Positions 10,793-19,976 of a stretch of 64,000 bases of DNA are shown here, in pieces (within the stretch, counting starts at the first letter, position 1; every line of letters begins with the position of its first letter). The notes beneath the pieces were generated by a model. It had not been told where the DNA came from, did no database searches, and saw nothing but the letters and a program-made list of their open reading frames with translations. The position numbers and the translations under genes are program-made. The stretch is from Skeletonema tropicum (lineage: Eukaryota; Bacillariophyta; Thalassiosirophyceae; Thalassiosirales; Thalassiosiraceae): the NCBI GenBank assembly GCA_037178625.1, contig CM074147.1, positions 1,550,001 through 1,614,000 on the forward strand, in the 5' to 3' direction.

Positions 10793-11925
10793 TCTGACTT
10801 CACGAACTGTTGCCCTTATCCTTATCGAGAGGCGTCTTATGTTCCTAGGTAATTTCTTAATTTGTAGAATGATAAGTTGTGACCTTTTACTTAGCGATGA
10901 ATCCATAACACAGATCTACCGTAACAGAGCATATTGACAATTGCTCTTCCACAACCACAACCACAGCTTCACGTTTCTTTTATTGATACACAACATTAGG
11001 AATGGGGCCTTCACATATCTTCACATTTACCAATTGCACCGTGGTCGTTATGGGGTTAGTGAAAGATAAGAGTGCCTCAGCCGCTTCATTAGCAAAAATA
11101 TTGCCCTTGCCCTTGTTCGCATTCTGAGTCTGAGTAGTATCAATTCTTCTTGTTGCGTGGATGGACTACCCTATATTGCTTTACTTACGAGGCTACCGTG
11201 ACGATGGCTTTGCTACCGTCTTCACGTTCAACTTAGCCAAAGCCGAAGCCGAAGCCAAAGAGGAGCCTGAGCTTCTCAAACTCAAAGAAGAAGAGAAAGA
11301 GTGCGATCGTTTGGGTCAACTGATTAGACAAAATCCCTCCTACTTCATGAATCTTCCAAGTTCTCCTCGGATCAAAACCGATGCATTCTCGACAAAGCCA
11401 CGAGAGGAGACCTGCATGACTTTTCATCATTAGCATCAGGATCACGGCGTTGAGGCTGAGACTGAGATGGAAAGGAGAGAGTTGGGTGGCTTCGGTGGCA
11501 GCTGTTTATATTACTTGAGATTGCGAAATTTCTCGTAAAAACATTCCAGAGCTTGTAACCGCATCAGAGACGTAGACGAGTCATTGTTTGATAAAACTCA
11601 GAGGAGGAGAAATCATTATGTATGTGTGTAATAGTGATGATAAATATAAATTGAGCGAGAGTGAATAATTTTTGACTGCTGGGGCGCAGGAATCTAACAT
11701 TTGTAACGAAAAGATTATCGGCCAATTTGCAGCGATCGCCTGCTACTTTGACTTTGAGCAGCACGTCTCAACTAATCTATGTGGGCAAGCAGCGCAAGAG
11801 GACGAATTGGGCAACAATCATCAAATTATTCTTCGCTTGTTAAATCCGGCTTAGCATGTGCGTGCTATAAATCTAATGTGCAGCCATCCGGAAGAGGGAA
11901 AGTTGACTTTGAGTGAAGTACGGCT
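10793..11925. other. Intergenic region, no convincing gene
   Basis: The only notable frame is 11161-11433 (90 aa, plus strand; MDYPILLYLRGYRDDG, then a charged AEAEAKEEPELLKLKEEEKE stretch). It has no recognisable domain and no paralogue here, so I would not call it a gene on this evidence. The rest holds nothing I can identify. Confidence 0.4.
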
Positions 11926-11930
11926 AAGTC

Positions 11931-13527
11931 TATGGTCAGCCTAGCCACTTTTGCCCCTTTTGTTAGTTCTCAGTCACCACATACATTACACATACTTTTT
12001 ATTCGCTTAAATTGCTGCTCTCAGTGAGCTGAGTCTGAATCCAGGACGGGCTAAGTGCAAAAGTGTAAAATGAAAAAGTTATACGCATTATAACTCACGT
12101 CTACCAAGTGCAAAGTCACGATCCGACTCGTTCATCTCCCATACAATACCGTATTCCTTGTTGTGCCAACTCTCGTAACTGCTTTGATTGTTTTGCCTTG
12201 GTCGAGCACGAGCATGCTCTCCCAAACTGGAAGATGCAGCTGCCGTCGTTCGTCGCTGCCTGTCAGATCCTGGTCGACTTCTTGCCACAGCATTGGAATC
12301 TCCAAGCATCTGCTACATCTTGAGTCCAGTGTGGAGCAAAAGTTGATTATTTCGGACTGACGTTCCATTGACGCGATATTTGCGTTCATCAGAGTTCAAG
12401 TCCATCTTCTCGTACCATTGAACATATATTGCAACTTCGTTGTTTTGCACCTCGACACCCATGTCATAACTTAATGCCGAGCCGGTCGTATTCCGAAGCA
12501 CTCCTTGCCCACTCCAAGCAGGATTCGGCATCACCCGACCAAGCCAGATTGGTTGGTCAGGGTCTTCATTGCCATTAACGTCTTTGCCATGAAATACAAT
12601 CCATTCCCCGACAGTCAACTCGCACAAACGTCGTTCAGTTCTGAACGTTCATGACGGATTTGTCCAGCAACTTCAGCAACATTTCGGCCGGCCGTCTTCG
12701 TGCAAGCGTGTTTTGTGTATTCATATGCAGTATTATTTGCACCATGTCGACGGGAGAGAGATTTGCATCCTGCTATTTGATAGGGTGTCTCGAACTCCAG
12801 CCCGATGAGGGTTTGCTCAGAGCTTTCATGCATCGTGGACACCACCATGGCTTCTGACGCATATTAACTACACCTTCATTCGCAACAGCAATCTGATAGT
12901 GTTTCGTTATTCCTTCCAGGGTGATAAACTTTTCGTTGAGTGGCCTCTCAATTGGCTTGTAGTCAAAAGTATTCAGAAAGAACTTGTCTTGTGTATGGGA
13001 TTCTTGCCAGCCAACTGCACATTTCTGTGCTCAAGCGCATCATACACATCTTTCACGTTTTTGACATAATGAGAGTCTGTGTAATCCAGCTGACCAGAGT
13101 CTGTAGAAGATACAATACATTGATCAATTTTACTCTTCCACCATCCACCGTTCCCATCATACGGCCCTTTGCCGTGTCCCGGAGCGCCGAAGTTGTAGAC
13201 GAAAGCAGTGCGTGCGGCTCCTCCTCTGACTTTGAGCGGCCATCGGAGAACAACTGCCAGAAGTAGGAACCTCTTTTATGGTGTTCATCATCCTATTACT
13301 TGTACCCTTAAGTATCTTGCTGCATGGTGGTGAGGGTGGTTGGTCGTGTAACCTCCCAAATTTGTATGAGTTCCTACGTACGTGAAAAACTATTTTTCCA
13401 ATATCAAAACTAAGCTAAGCCCCTACGGATTTGAGCCCAGCTTGTTCCCAGCTTTTCAGATCTGTGCCCCACTTGTTCACAGCACCAATATTCGCTGAGA
13501 ACGAACATCCTGGCTAGCCTGACCATA
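11931..13527. mobile_element. Candidate decayed DNA transposon around transposase-like pseudogene
   Basis: An imperfect inverted pair flanks the decayed gene: left TATGGTCAGCCTAGCCAC (11931-11948) and right, read in reverse, TATGGTCAGGCTAGCCAG (13510-13527). Spacing (1.6 kb) and position fit element termini, but no target-site duplication is evident and the match is short. Confidence 0.4.
12313..13253 (-). pseudogene. Decayed transposon-associated protein gene (GHGKG..DG.GG..K motif)
   Basis: Reading 13253 toward 12313, one protein is recoverable only across several frame changes. It includes FVYNFGAPGHGKGPYDGNGG followed by WWKSKIDQCIVSS (near 13200-13110), then NVKDVYDALEHRN, YKPIERPLNEKFITLEGITKH, KPWWCPRCMKAL (near 12845), LIGLEFETPYQIAGCKSLS, and finally CELTVGEWIVFHGKDVNGNEDP up to the stop at 12313. 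From memory, the GHGKG/DG/GG motif recurs in transposon-linked proteins of protists and invertebrates; I cannot name the family. Several shifts rule out an intact product. Confidence 0.6.
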
Positions 13528-13735
13528 GCCGAGAGCAATTATTATTGTTTAGTGAATGTCAGTGCAGAACTGGGCGATGCGCAAGAAGTTCGCCAGAACC
13601 CAGATTTCTTATCAATTGAGTATTTGGACTTACAGAAGTGAACCTGAAAGTCCAAGGTAGTGCATTGAACGGATACAGAAAAGGCTAAAAAGACGATGTT
13701 CAGTATCGGATGTAGCAAAATGCAGATGACTGAAG
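13268..13735. other. Intergenic region between two decayed loci
   Basis: It contains the possible right terminus of the transposon-like element (13510-13527). No gene is supported. Confidence 0.4.
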
Positions 13736-14174
13736 TTAATCAGAAGTGCGCATCTTGTTTGACCTTTGCTCCGTGACTTTTGCATAAGGTACTCCTCCTG
13801 TTTGGGCACAATTTGTGCATCCTTCACTGCTGCGTAGGTCGACGAAGAGTTGCTGTTGCTGGTCTGTTGGCTGTATCGGTATTGATGTCCTCCTCATCCG
13901 GCCGCAGGTGTCGGTAGGTATTGTTTCCAAGTCTGGGGTCGAAGGTAGAGCAGGCAATTGAGCAATTGCGCACAGGCACAGGGATGTCTTCCACTTCCAA
14001 GGCGGCATTAATTGCAGATAACTTTTCACCGCGCCATTCATATAATGTGGATCTTGGCACACAAGACTCCTTGATTGCTTGTGTGCTGGTCTCCCCGTTC
14101 TTGTTCTTGATCTGGTCATTGATATGTTCGATCACCTTAAGTTCCTTAGTCGACCATTCACCTCCAGCTGGCAA
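13736..14174 (-). pseudogene. HTH-like segment followed by one decayed zinc-cluster unit (3' part of third family locus)
   Basis: The frame 14174-13824 reads GGEWSTKELKVIEHINDQ, then ETSTQAIKESCVPRSTLYEW, which looks like a helix-turn-helix. In another frame (to 13736) one array unit survives: SSEGCTNCAQTGGVPYAKVTEQ, with Cys and His lost. Upstream the HTH frame is open to about 14250 (SESEIVDIASLPAG). This may be the 3' end of the gene starting at 15543, via introns or after decay; the joins are unresolved. Confidence 0.45.
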
Positions 14175-14299
14175 TGACGCAATGTCAACTATCTCGGACT
14201 CAGACTGCTTGCTTGCCGCAGGAGGCAGTGTTTTCGCGATGCAGGAATGCTTGCAGTAGTACGAGTAGGAGTAGGATTAGGTTGATTTATACAGCAGCA

Positions 14300-14836
14300 T
14301 TAGGCTATGGTAACTCGAATTGTTTCTTTCTGACCAGCTCCACCACAGCTTGGGGGCACTTTATGCCATGGATTCCCTCCAAGATTTGACCACCGGCTCT
14401 TAGATGTTGTGAAGCATTGCATTTCGTGGCGTTGGCTTTTTTTTTTGTTAAAGTGTCTCTTCAAAAAATTGTTCTTTTGTCTATCAAAGATTCCACAATT
14501 GAGACAGTAATGAAAGGTCCCACCCAATATTGTGCAATTTGGTGGGAACTCGGCTGCTATCAATGAATCTACTTGTTGGGTTGTGCTTCGCCTAAGTTGG
14601 TTGTGGAGTTGAATTTGTTTCGCTCTGAGAGCTTTTTCAGTTCCTAGTGCATTTGGTTTTGCTGTGTCGCCACCGCATCCATTTTTCTTCCAGTGCTCCC
14701 TGATTAGATTATGTGATGGAATCCAAAGATTGCTCCCCCTGGTTTGGAGAAGACGGTTGTGTGTGCATTTTTCCGCTGTACAATACACCCCAAATATATT
14801 TGTTTCCAAACAATGCTGTTTCATTCGATCTCTGAC
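14300..14836 (-). CDS. Possible C2H2-finger-like exon, unassigned
   Basis: A 174-aa frame containing YCTAEKCTHNRLLQTRGSNL...HNLIREHWKKNGC and YCLNCGIFDRQKNNFLKRHFNKKKSQRH, spacings reminiscent of C2H2 fingers. It lies just downstream of the stop of the acidic/polyQ protein at 14839 and is open upstream through HEYLTVRDR. It could be a further exon of that gene by alternative splicing, or a separate gene. It ends at 14300 with no clear splice partner. Confidence 0.35.
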   Translation of the reverse strand, partial: VRDRMKQHCLETNIFGVYCTAEKCTHNRLLQTRGSNLWIPSHNLIREHWKKNGCGGDTAKPNALGTEKALRAKQIQLHNQLRRSTTQQVDSLIAAEFPPNCTILGGTFHYCLNCGIFDRQKNNFLKRHFNKKKSQRHEMQCFTTSKSRWSNLGGNPWHKVPPSCGGAGQKETIRVTIA

Positions 14837-14838
14837 AG

Positions 14839-15543
14839 TTAAATATTCGTGTCATCATCGTCAACGTTGCCATCCCCTTGGTTGTTATTTTGATTGTCAC
14901 CACTATTACTATTATTTCTTGCTGCCGCAGAATTGACTCGCTGCGCACTTGAATTGTCGTGTAACAGCTGATTTTGTTGTTGTTGTTGTTGTTGTGGTGG
15001 TGGTGACAGCTGCGGTGGTGGTTGCGGCGGCGGCGACTGACTATTATTCATGGCTGCTGCAGTAAAATCATTGCCACCTGCTGCGAATCTTTCATCTTGC
15101 GTGCCTGCATCATAATTCACCGTTGTTTTGAAATCAACGCTGTTGTCCTTATCGGCATCATGAGTCATGTTCGTTATGGGTTGATTAATATCCTTTTCTT
15201 CCGCCGCTGCAGATGCTGCGAAATCCTCTTGATCCGTGTCTACGTCATAATCCATCACCGCTGGCAGAGATGATGATGTTTTGACATCTTTCGTAGAAGG
15301 TTGATCACGAGATTCAACCTGGCCCAGAGCACGATCGATCTCCTTCAGTTCCGCTTCAAGCTTCCTCTTTCTGAGGAGTAGGGCGCTTCTGTTATTATTC
15401 TTCACGGTCGCAGCATCTCCTTCCCACTCGCCGCCATCTACCGCTGCATCACCGTTATTCGTTTTGAAATCGTTCTCATCATCGTCCGTGTCGGCATGAT
15501 ACGCCGCGCTGGTTACGACTTCAGGCTTGGGCTCAGATGACAT
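14839..15543 (-). CDS. Acidic, polyQ-containing protein, third member of the zinc-cluster family N-terminus
   Basis: 234 aa. It begins MSSEPKPEVVTSAAYHADTD like the two array genes and shares the acidic blocks MDYDVDTDQEDFAA, DADKDNSVDFKT and NYDAGTQDERFAA. An insert (KRKLEAELKEIDRALGQVES) looks like a short coiled coil. In place of the Cys/His array it ends in Pro-rich and polyQ tracts, an Asn-rich stretch and DDDDTNI. The start is supported by conservation of the first codons and of the upstream block in all three loci. Regulatory character is inferred from composition. It may be the first exon of a longer mosaic gene reaching 13736. Confidence 0.6.
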   Translation of the reverse strand: MSSEPKPEVVTSAAYHADTDDDENDFKTNNGDAAVDGGEWEGDAATVKNNNRSALLLRKRKLEAELKEIDRALGQVESRDQPSTKDVKTSSSLPAVMDYDVDTDQEDFAASAAAEEKDINQPITNMTHDADKDNSVDFKTTVNYDAGTQDERFAAGGNDFTAAAMNNSQSPPPQPPPQLSPPPQQQQQQQNQLLHDNSSAQRVNSAAARNNSNSGDNQNNNQGDGNVDDDDTNI

Positions 15544-16106
15544 TGCTGTGTGATCCTCTTGGTTTATTCACGATGATACCACGTCGATATCGGTAGCAAT
15601 GTTATCATCGAAGTACTTGTACTTTCTACTTCTTAGTTTGGTGATGTGGGGTAGGTTGAGGAGTTGGATGTGCGGATGTGAGTTCCTTGTGGGGCTTTAG
15701 GTTATTTTAGATAAGTTGGGTTGTTGTGTGTTTGGTTTCTCGTATAGCAGAAAGATACCTTTAGACATCTGGATACGATGACGTCATAGTGACACTTTAA
15801 ATAACCAACGTGCGTAGCAAAGAAACAGCGAAATCTCTAATGAGAGTTGAGAGAATGCACCAGAATGCAGTTGCAATGCTTTCCAACTCCAACCTAATCA
15901 GACGGGTGGCTGGATTTGGAAGGAATGGGTACAATAGAGTGCGTGGGAGTTTGATTTGGACGACGAGCAAGGAGTGACGAATCTTCATGATATCACAACC
16001 AAGACCAAGTATTCAAATAGGATGCTATGTCAATAATTAGAAGCCAACAAACATCCTAATTATTCCTCTCTAATTGAAAACTCAATCCCCAAACCAACAC
16101 ATCATA
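15544..16106. other. Promoter of the acidic/polyQ gene plus intergenic sequence
   Basis: 15544 to about 15895 is related to the promoter arms of the two array genes, including the palindrome at 15779-15786 and AAAGATACCTTT beside it. The remaining bases to 16106 hold nothing recognised and should carry the 3' end of the next gene. Confidence 0.6.
15779..15786. promoter_or_regulatory. CRE-like palindrome TGACGTCA upstream of third family member
   Basis: The same 8-bp palindrome and neighbouring block as at 7378 and 19796, about 240 bp upstream of the start at 15543. Confidence 0.5.
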
Positions 16107-17575
16107 TTAACGCCTAGCACCACGCTCCCTTCCAGATCCAAAGTCCAAACTCTTATAAATAAACTTCAACCACGCCGGATCACTCTTTCCACCATCCTCT
16201 CCTCCATCCCCATCCTCCTCCTCTTCTTCACCCACCACCAAAAACGCAAACCCATACGCACCAGCCACAACCATAAAATTCGCCACCCAAATCAATCCCG
16301 TATCCTTCGTCACGACCGGACTCAACAATGAAATCGCCGGAGTGCCCAAAAATGCAATATCCAATGCCTTCTTCTCCATCCCCGTGGGACGACGACTTCG
16401 TAAACTTGGTACGATGAATAACCACCACCACCAGAATCCCAATACTTTAATGGAGGTGTCCATGTTGGATACGTTATTGAACCAGTCGAATGAGCCGAAT
16501 AGTACTTGTGGATTGGTGGCCATGACGAAACTTAATGCCATACTTAGTAGTGCCTGTCCTAAAAATACATTCTTGAGCCATCCACGGAATACGGAGCGAC
16601 GTTCCATTGCGAGGTCTTTTTCCTTTTTGGTGATTTTGGTTCGGATGGCTTCGGCTTCTTCTCCTCCTCCGCCTGCATCGGCTTGTAGTGTGGTTGTGAG
16701 GGGTGTGTTATCGGGGATGGTTGCTCCGGTGAGGGTGGCTAGTTCGGATCGGAGGTTGTAGAGATCTCTTTCTAGATTGACCACCTGTTGTTTGAGTTGT
16801 TGTTGTTGCGTGTCGTGTTTGTATTGAGAGAGTTGCAGTCATTGAACGAATCAATTGTTGTTGTATTTGTTGCGTATTATTATGATGTGTGTGTACAATG
16901 TGTGTTAGCCATGACGATAGAGCAGGACAGAACAGAACAGAACGCAGTGCAATACGCCAACTTCCTTCCCATAGTCAATAGCGACAGTCAATCAATCAAT
17001 CACAATCAAATTCAGTTCCAACTCACCTTGGCCGGATTCAAAAGCTGATCCAAACCAACCCCCATCTCCTTCATAATACTCTCATCAATCTGCTGCACGA
17101 ATGGATCCTCGGATGTCATTTCGCCCTCCCCCTGCATTGGCGCGACTCCTGCCCAGCCGACACTTGTTAGTGCGTCGTTTGCTTCTTGGAGGGTGGAGGT
17201 GTCGAATAGTTTGACAGAGGAGGATGAGGATGATGATGCTTCGGATTTGACATCATCATCGATGATTGCGTCAGTAGTTGCAGTTGATGTGGCTGTCGTC
17301 GCTGGCTCGCTAGTTTCTTTTGTAGCCTTACTAGTATCATCGCTCACTTCACTTGCAAAAAAGAGAGTTCCTCCAGATTTACTGTCATCATCAGCCGCTG
17401 CAAAGAGTGCCACATTGTTATTGGTACGTAAGGAAGATGAAGATGAAGGAGACAAACCAGCTGTTGTTTTGTGTGTCGGCAGAGTGAATCCGCAAGAAGA
17501 GTTGATGAGCAGCGCTGAGGCTGATAAGAGTAGTGCAGCTGAGGCGGATGGTTTAGTAGATGAAGCAGCGGTCAT
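16107..17575 (-). CDS. Plastid-targeted multi-pass membrane protein, uncharacterised
   Basis: Two exons, 17575-17027 and 16784-16107, joined across a 242-nt intron (GTGAGT donor, AACAACAG acceptor, phase 0), give 408 aa. The N-terminus is a signal sequence (LLLSASALLINSSCGF) with Phe after the likely cleavage point and a Ser/Thr-rich stretch, matching the diatom ASAFAP-type plastid presequence. The first exon ends with a conserved-looking segment (DPFVQQIDESIMKEMGVGLDQLLNPAK). The second starts with a short coiled coil (NLERDLYNLRSELATL) and has about four hydrophobic segments (FLGQALLSMALSFVMA, VLGFWWWWLFIVPSL, IAFLGTPAISLL, LIWVANFMVVAGAYGFAFLVV), then an acidic linker and KFIYKSLDFGSGRERG. 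I do not recognise the family; a thylakoid or plastid-envelope site is inferred. Confidence 0.75.
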
Positions 17576-17999
17576 TTTTGTTGTTAGTTTCTCTCAGTTG
17601 ATAAGTAGTGTTGCTGCCTCTCTTGATACATACAAGCCTAACACTACACCACGTTCAACATGGCATGGTCAAAGAATGATGACTTGGTTTGTGATGCGAT
17701 GATGCGCTGGAAGCAAAACACTTTACTTCAAGGGCCAACAAAACCTCCTTCGCGCCAAAATTCTCCGTTGGCGCAAAAAAAATAAACGTCAGTCACCCAA
17801 CCAACAAATCGCATCCTCAAGGAAAGGCATGACACGTTCGTTGCCAGGCAGCCCATCTGCCGCCCGAATTTACAATACCCTTTGACGCAGTTCATCCTCC
17901 TCCTTCTTCTCTCTCTCTCTCTCCTCTGTGTGATTGAATTCGTTAGGTGCAGTGAGCGTTGCTCTCTACTACTACTAAGGTGTTGTTGTTGAAGAAGAA
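17576..17999. promoter_or_regulatory. Divergent promoter region between two plastid-protein genes
   Basis: 424 bp separate the minus-strand start at 17575 from the glutaredoxin start at 18000. It contains a short CT microsatellite (about 17908-17928). The layout would suit co-regulation, but no specific shared site was identified. Confidence 0.4.
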
Positions 18000-19297
18000 A
18001 TGAAGGTCTCTATTGTATCCCTTGCAGCACTGCTAGGTGTTACCGCCGGCTTTTCATCTGTGCCTGCTGTGAACACGAACACACGGGCTTCTTTGACGAG
18101 TGTGCAAATGTCTTCTCCGGCGGTGGATGCTGCTCCTTTTGCCAAGCCTCCTCGGTGAGTATCTTATGGGTTGGTCTCTGATTGATTATTATGAATTATT
18201 TATGATGTAATGGTGATGTCAATATAAACTGTTCACTCACATCTTCTCATCCGCTAAACATAAACAATCACTCAATTCAACATAATATCAATATATTACT
18301 ATAATATATAATACAGTGCGGTCAGAGAGCAGCTGCCAATAGTGTACGTATACGACCACTGTCCCTTCTGTGTCCGCGTCCGACTTGCCATGGGGGTCAA
18401 GAATGTCAAGCATTTGATCCACTTCTTGGCGAATGATGATGTTGATACGCCCACTGCGCTGGTTGGCAAGAAGATTGCTCCTATTTTTGTAAGTTGATAT
18501 ACATTTGAGAGAGGTTGATTGAACTTGTGGCCTATGTGTTTTCTTCGTACGTCAAATAATAATCACTCATGTCATTTGTTGCTCTTGCTCTGCCCTTGTC
18601 CATCCACGATCGATGGTCACCTACAATCTTTCATCTCTCCCTTGACATCCAATAATCAATCACTCACAAACAACCCAACCCAACCAAACGCAACACACAA
18701 AAACAACAGGAACTCCCCGAAGACAAATTCGTCATGGGCGAATCACTCGACATCATCGCCAAAATCGACTCCGACGAACGTTTCGGACCCACCAATCAAA
18801 TCCTCCCCGCCTCCGGCCGCAAGGACATTAAAGCCTGGCAAAAATCCGTCCAAACCCTATTACGTACACTCCAACGACCACGCTACGTTGCCACAGGACT
18901 CCTACCCGAATTCCAACAACTCGATGGTCGACATGCCTTTATCAAAAATCATCAATTGCCTCCCTATGAAAAACCCGAGTGGAAGGGGGATGGTACACCC
19001 GAAAATCCCGGAATGGATATGGATCTCAAGTTGAAATTATATGCCGAGGCTATGGCTGCTGACCCCACTGCCCTAGTAGAAGATTTGAATGCGCGGTTGG
19101 TCGAGTTGGATGATATGTTGTACAGTGAACATTACTGTAGTGAAGGGGGATTTAGTTTGGATGATATTGATTTGTGGGCGAGGTTGAGAAGTATTACGAT
19201 TGTGTCGGGGGTGCAGTGGCCAAGCAAGTTGAGAAGTTATATGGATAATTTGAGTGCTTTGGGGGATGTTCCTTTGTATGATGAGATGGCGTTGTAA
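18000..19297 (+). CDS. Plastid-targeted glutaredoxin 2 (GrxB-type)
   Basis: Three exons, 18000-18154, 18317-18488 and 18710-19297, joined at GTGAGT/GTAAGT donors and CAG acceptors, encode about 304 aa. The signal peptide MKVSIVSLAALLGVTAGF has the Phe+1 of the diatom plastid motif, followed by a short Ser/Thr-rich stretch. The second exon encodes the thioredoxin fold: IVYVYDHCPFCVRVRLAMGVKN with active site CPFC, then NDDVDTPTALVGKKIAPIF. The third begins ELPEDKFVMGESLDIIAKID and continues into a long helical C-terminal domain. This matches the bacterial GrxB layout (GST-like, YDHCPYC, LNDDxxTPTxxVGxKxxPI) rather than short monothiol or dithiol glutaredoxins. The likely role is glutathione-dependent disulfide or deglutathionylation chemistry in the plastid. 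Its 3' half is duplicated inversely at 7859-8215. Confidence 0.9.
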
Positions 19298-19976
19298 GCT
19301 TTGTGTGAGAGGGTGATGAAGGAATTGATGATGGAGGAATGGAGTTGAGGAGTTGATTTACGAGGGATAGGTCTGAGGTGGGAGGGCCCAGTTAGATGCA
19401 ACATCATCGTATTTTGTGTTGCTAAACGTTACATACAATTTGGAGGAGGAGACTAAGAAATGATCACTGCTGTCACTACTGAATAGAGCTGTGAACGTGG
19501 CCATTTGATTGTAAAAAGAGTGCTATGACAGAAGATTATCTTTCACGACACACTGTTTAAAATCCCATTATCTAAAATCTATCGTCTACGCACTGTCATT
19601 TAGTTAGCACTATCATTTAGTTATGAGGATTACTGTACTGAAGTAAGGTTGGAGTGGAAGAAGCTGGAAAGCATTGTCGTTTTGGTTGAACTCAGTTGCA
19701 TTGCAATCTGCCTTGCCGCTCAACCGCTCAACAGATTTGAGATTTCGCTTCAAGTTGAAGGAGGTCGTATCTTGTAGAGACAGTGAGTGTCACTATGACG
19801 TCATCGTCTCTGATGTCAAAAAGGTATCTTTCTCCTGCGCGAAACCAAACACACCAACCCCAACCTACAACCTATCTACCCCAACGCACATCAAAGTACA
19901 TACTGTACCATCATCCCAGCTTCGATGGTATCGACGTGGTATCATAATGAATAGACCAAGAGAGGATCTCACAGCA
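19298..19976. repeat. Duplicated intergenic segment (right arm), including promoter of the intact zinc-cluster gene
   Basis: The inverted counterpart of 7192-7858. The open frame running through it from 19674 is probably untranslated, because the paralogues conserve only the start at 19977. Confidence 0.8.
19796..19803. promoter_or_regulatory. CRE-like palindrome TGACGTCA upstream of intact zinc-cluster gene
   Basis: The third instance of the palindrome, about 175 bp upstream of 19977, followed by AAAGGTATCTTTCTCC. Confidence 0.5.

Noticed and set aside
11161..11433. 90-aa frame with a Glu/Lys-rich stretch
   Set aside because: No start context, partner exon, paralogue or domain supports it.
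13824..15543. Joining the acidic/polyQ, finger-like and HTH frames into one gene model
   Set aside because: The three frames differ and I could not identify convincing donor and acceptor pairs for both joins, so they are listed separately.
19674..19976. Upstream in-frame extension of the zinc-cluster array gene (MSFWLNSVALQ...)
   Set aside because: The region is a duplicated promoter. The paralogues conserve only the start at the MSSEPKPE codon, and the in-frame upstream ATG is not kept.
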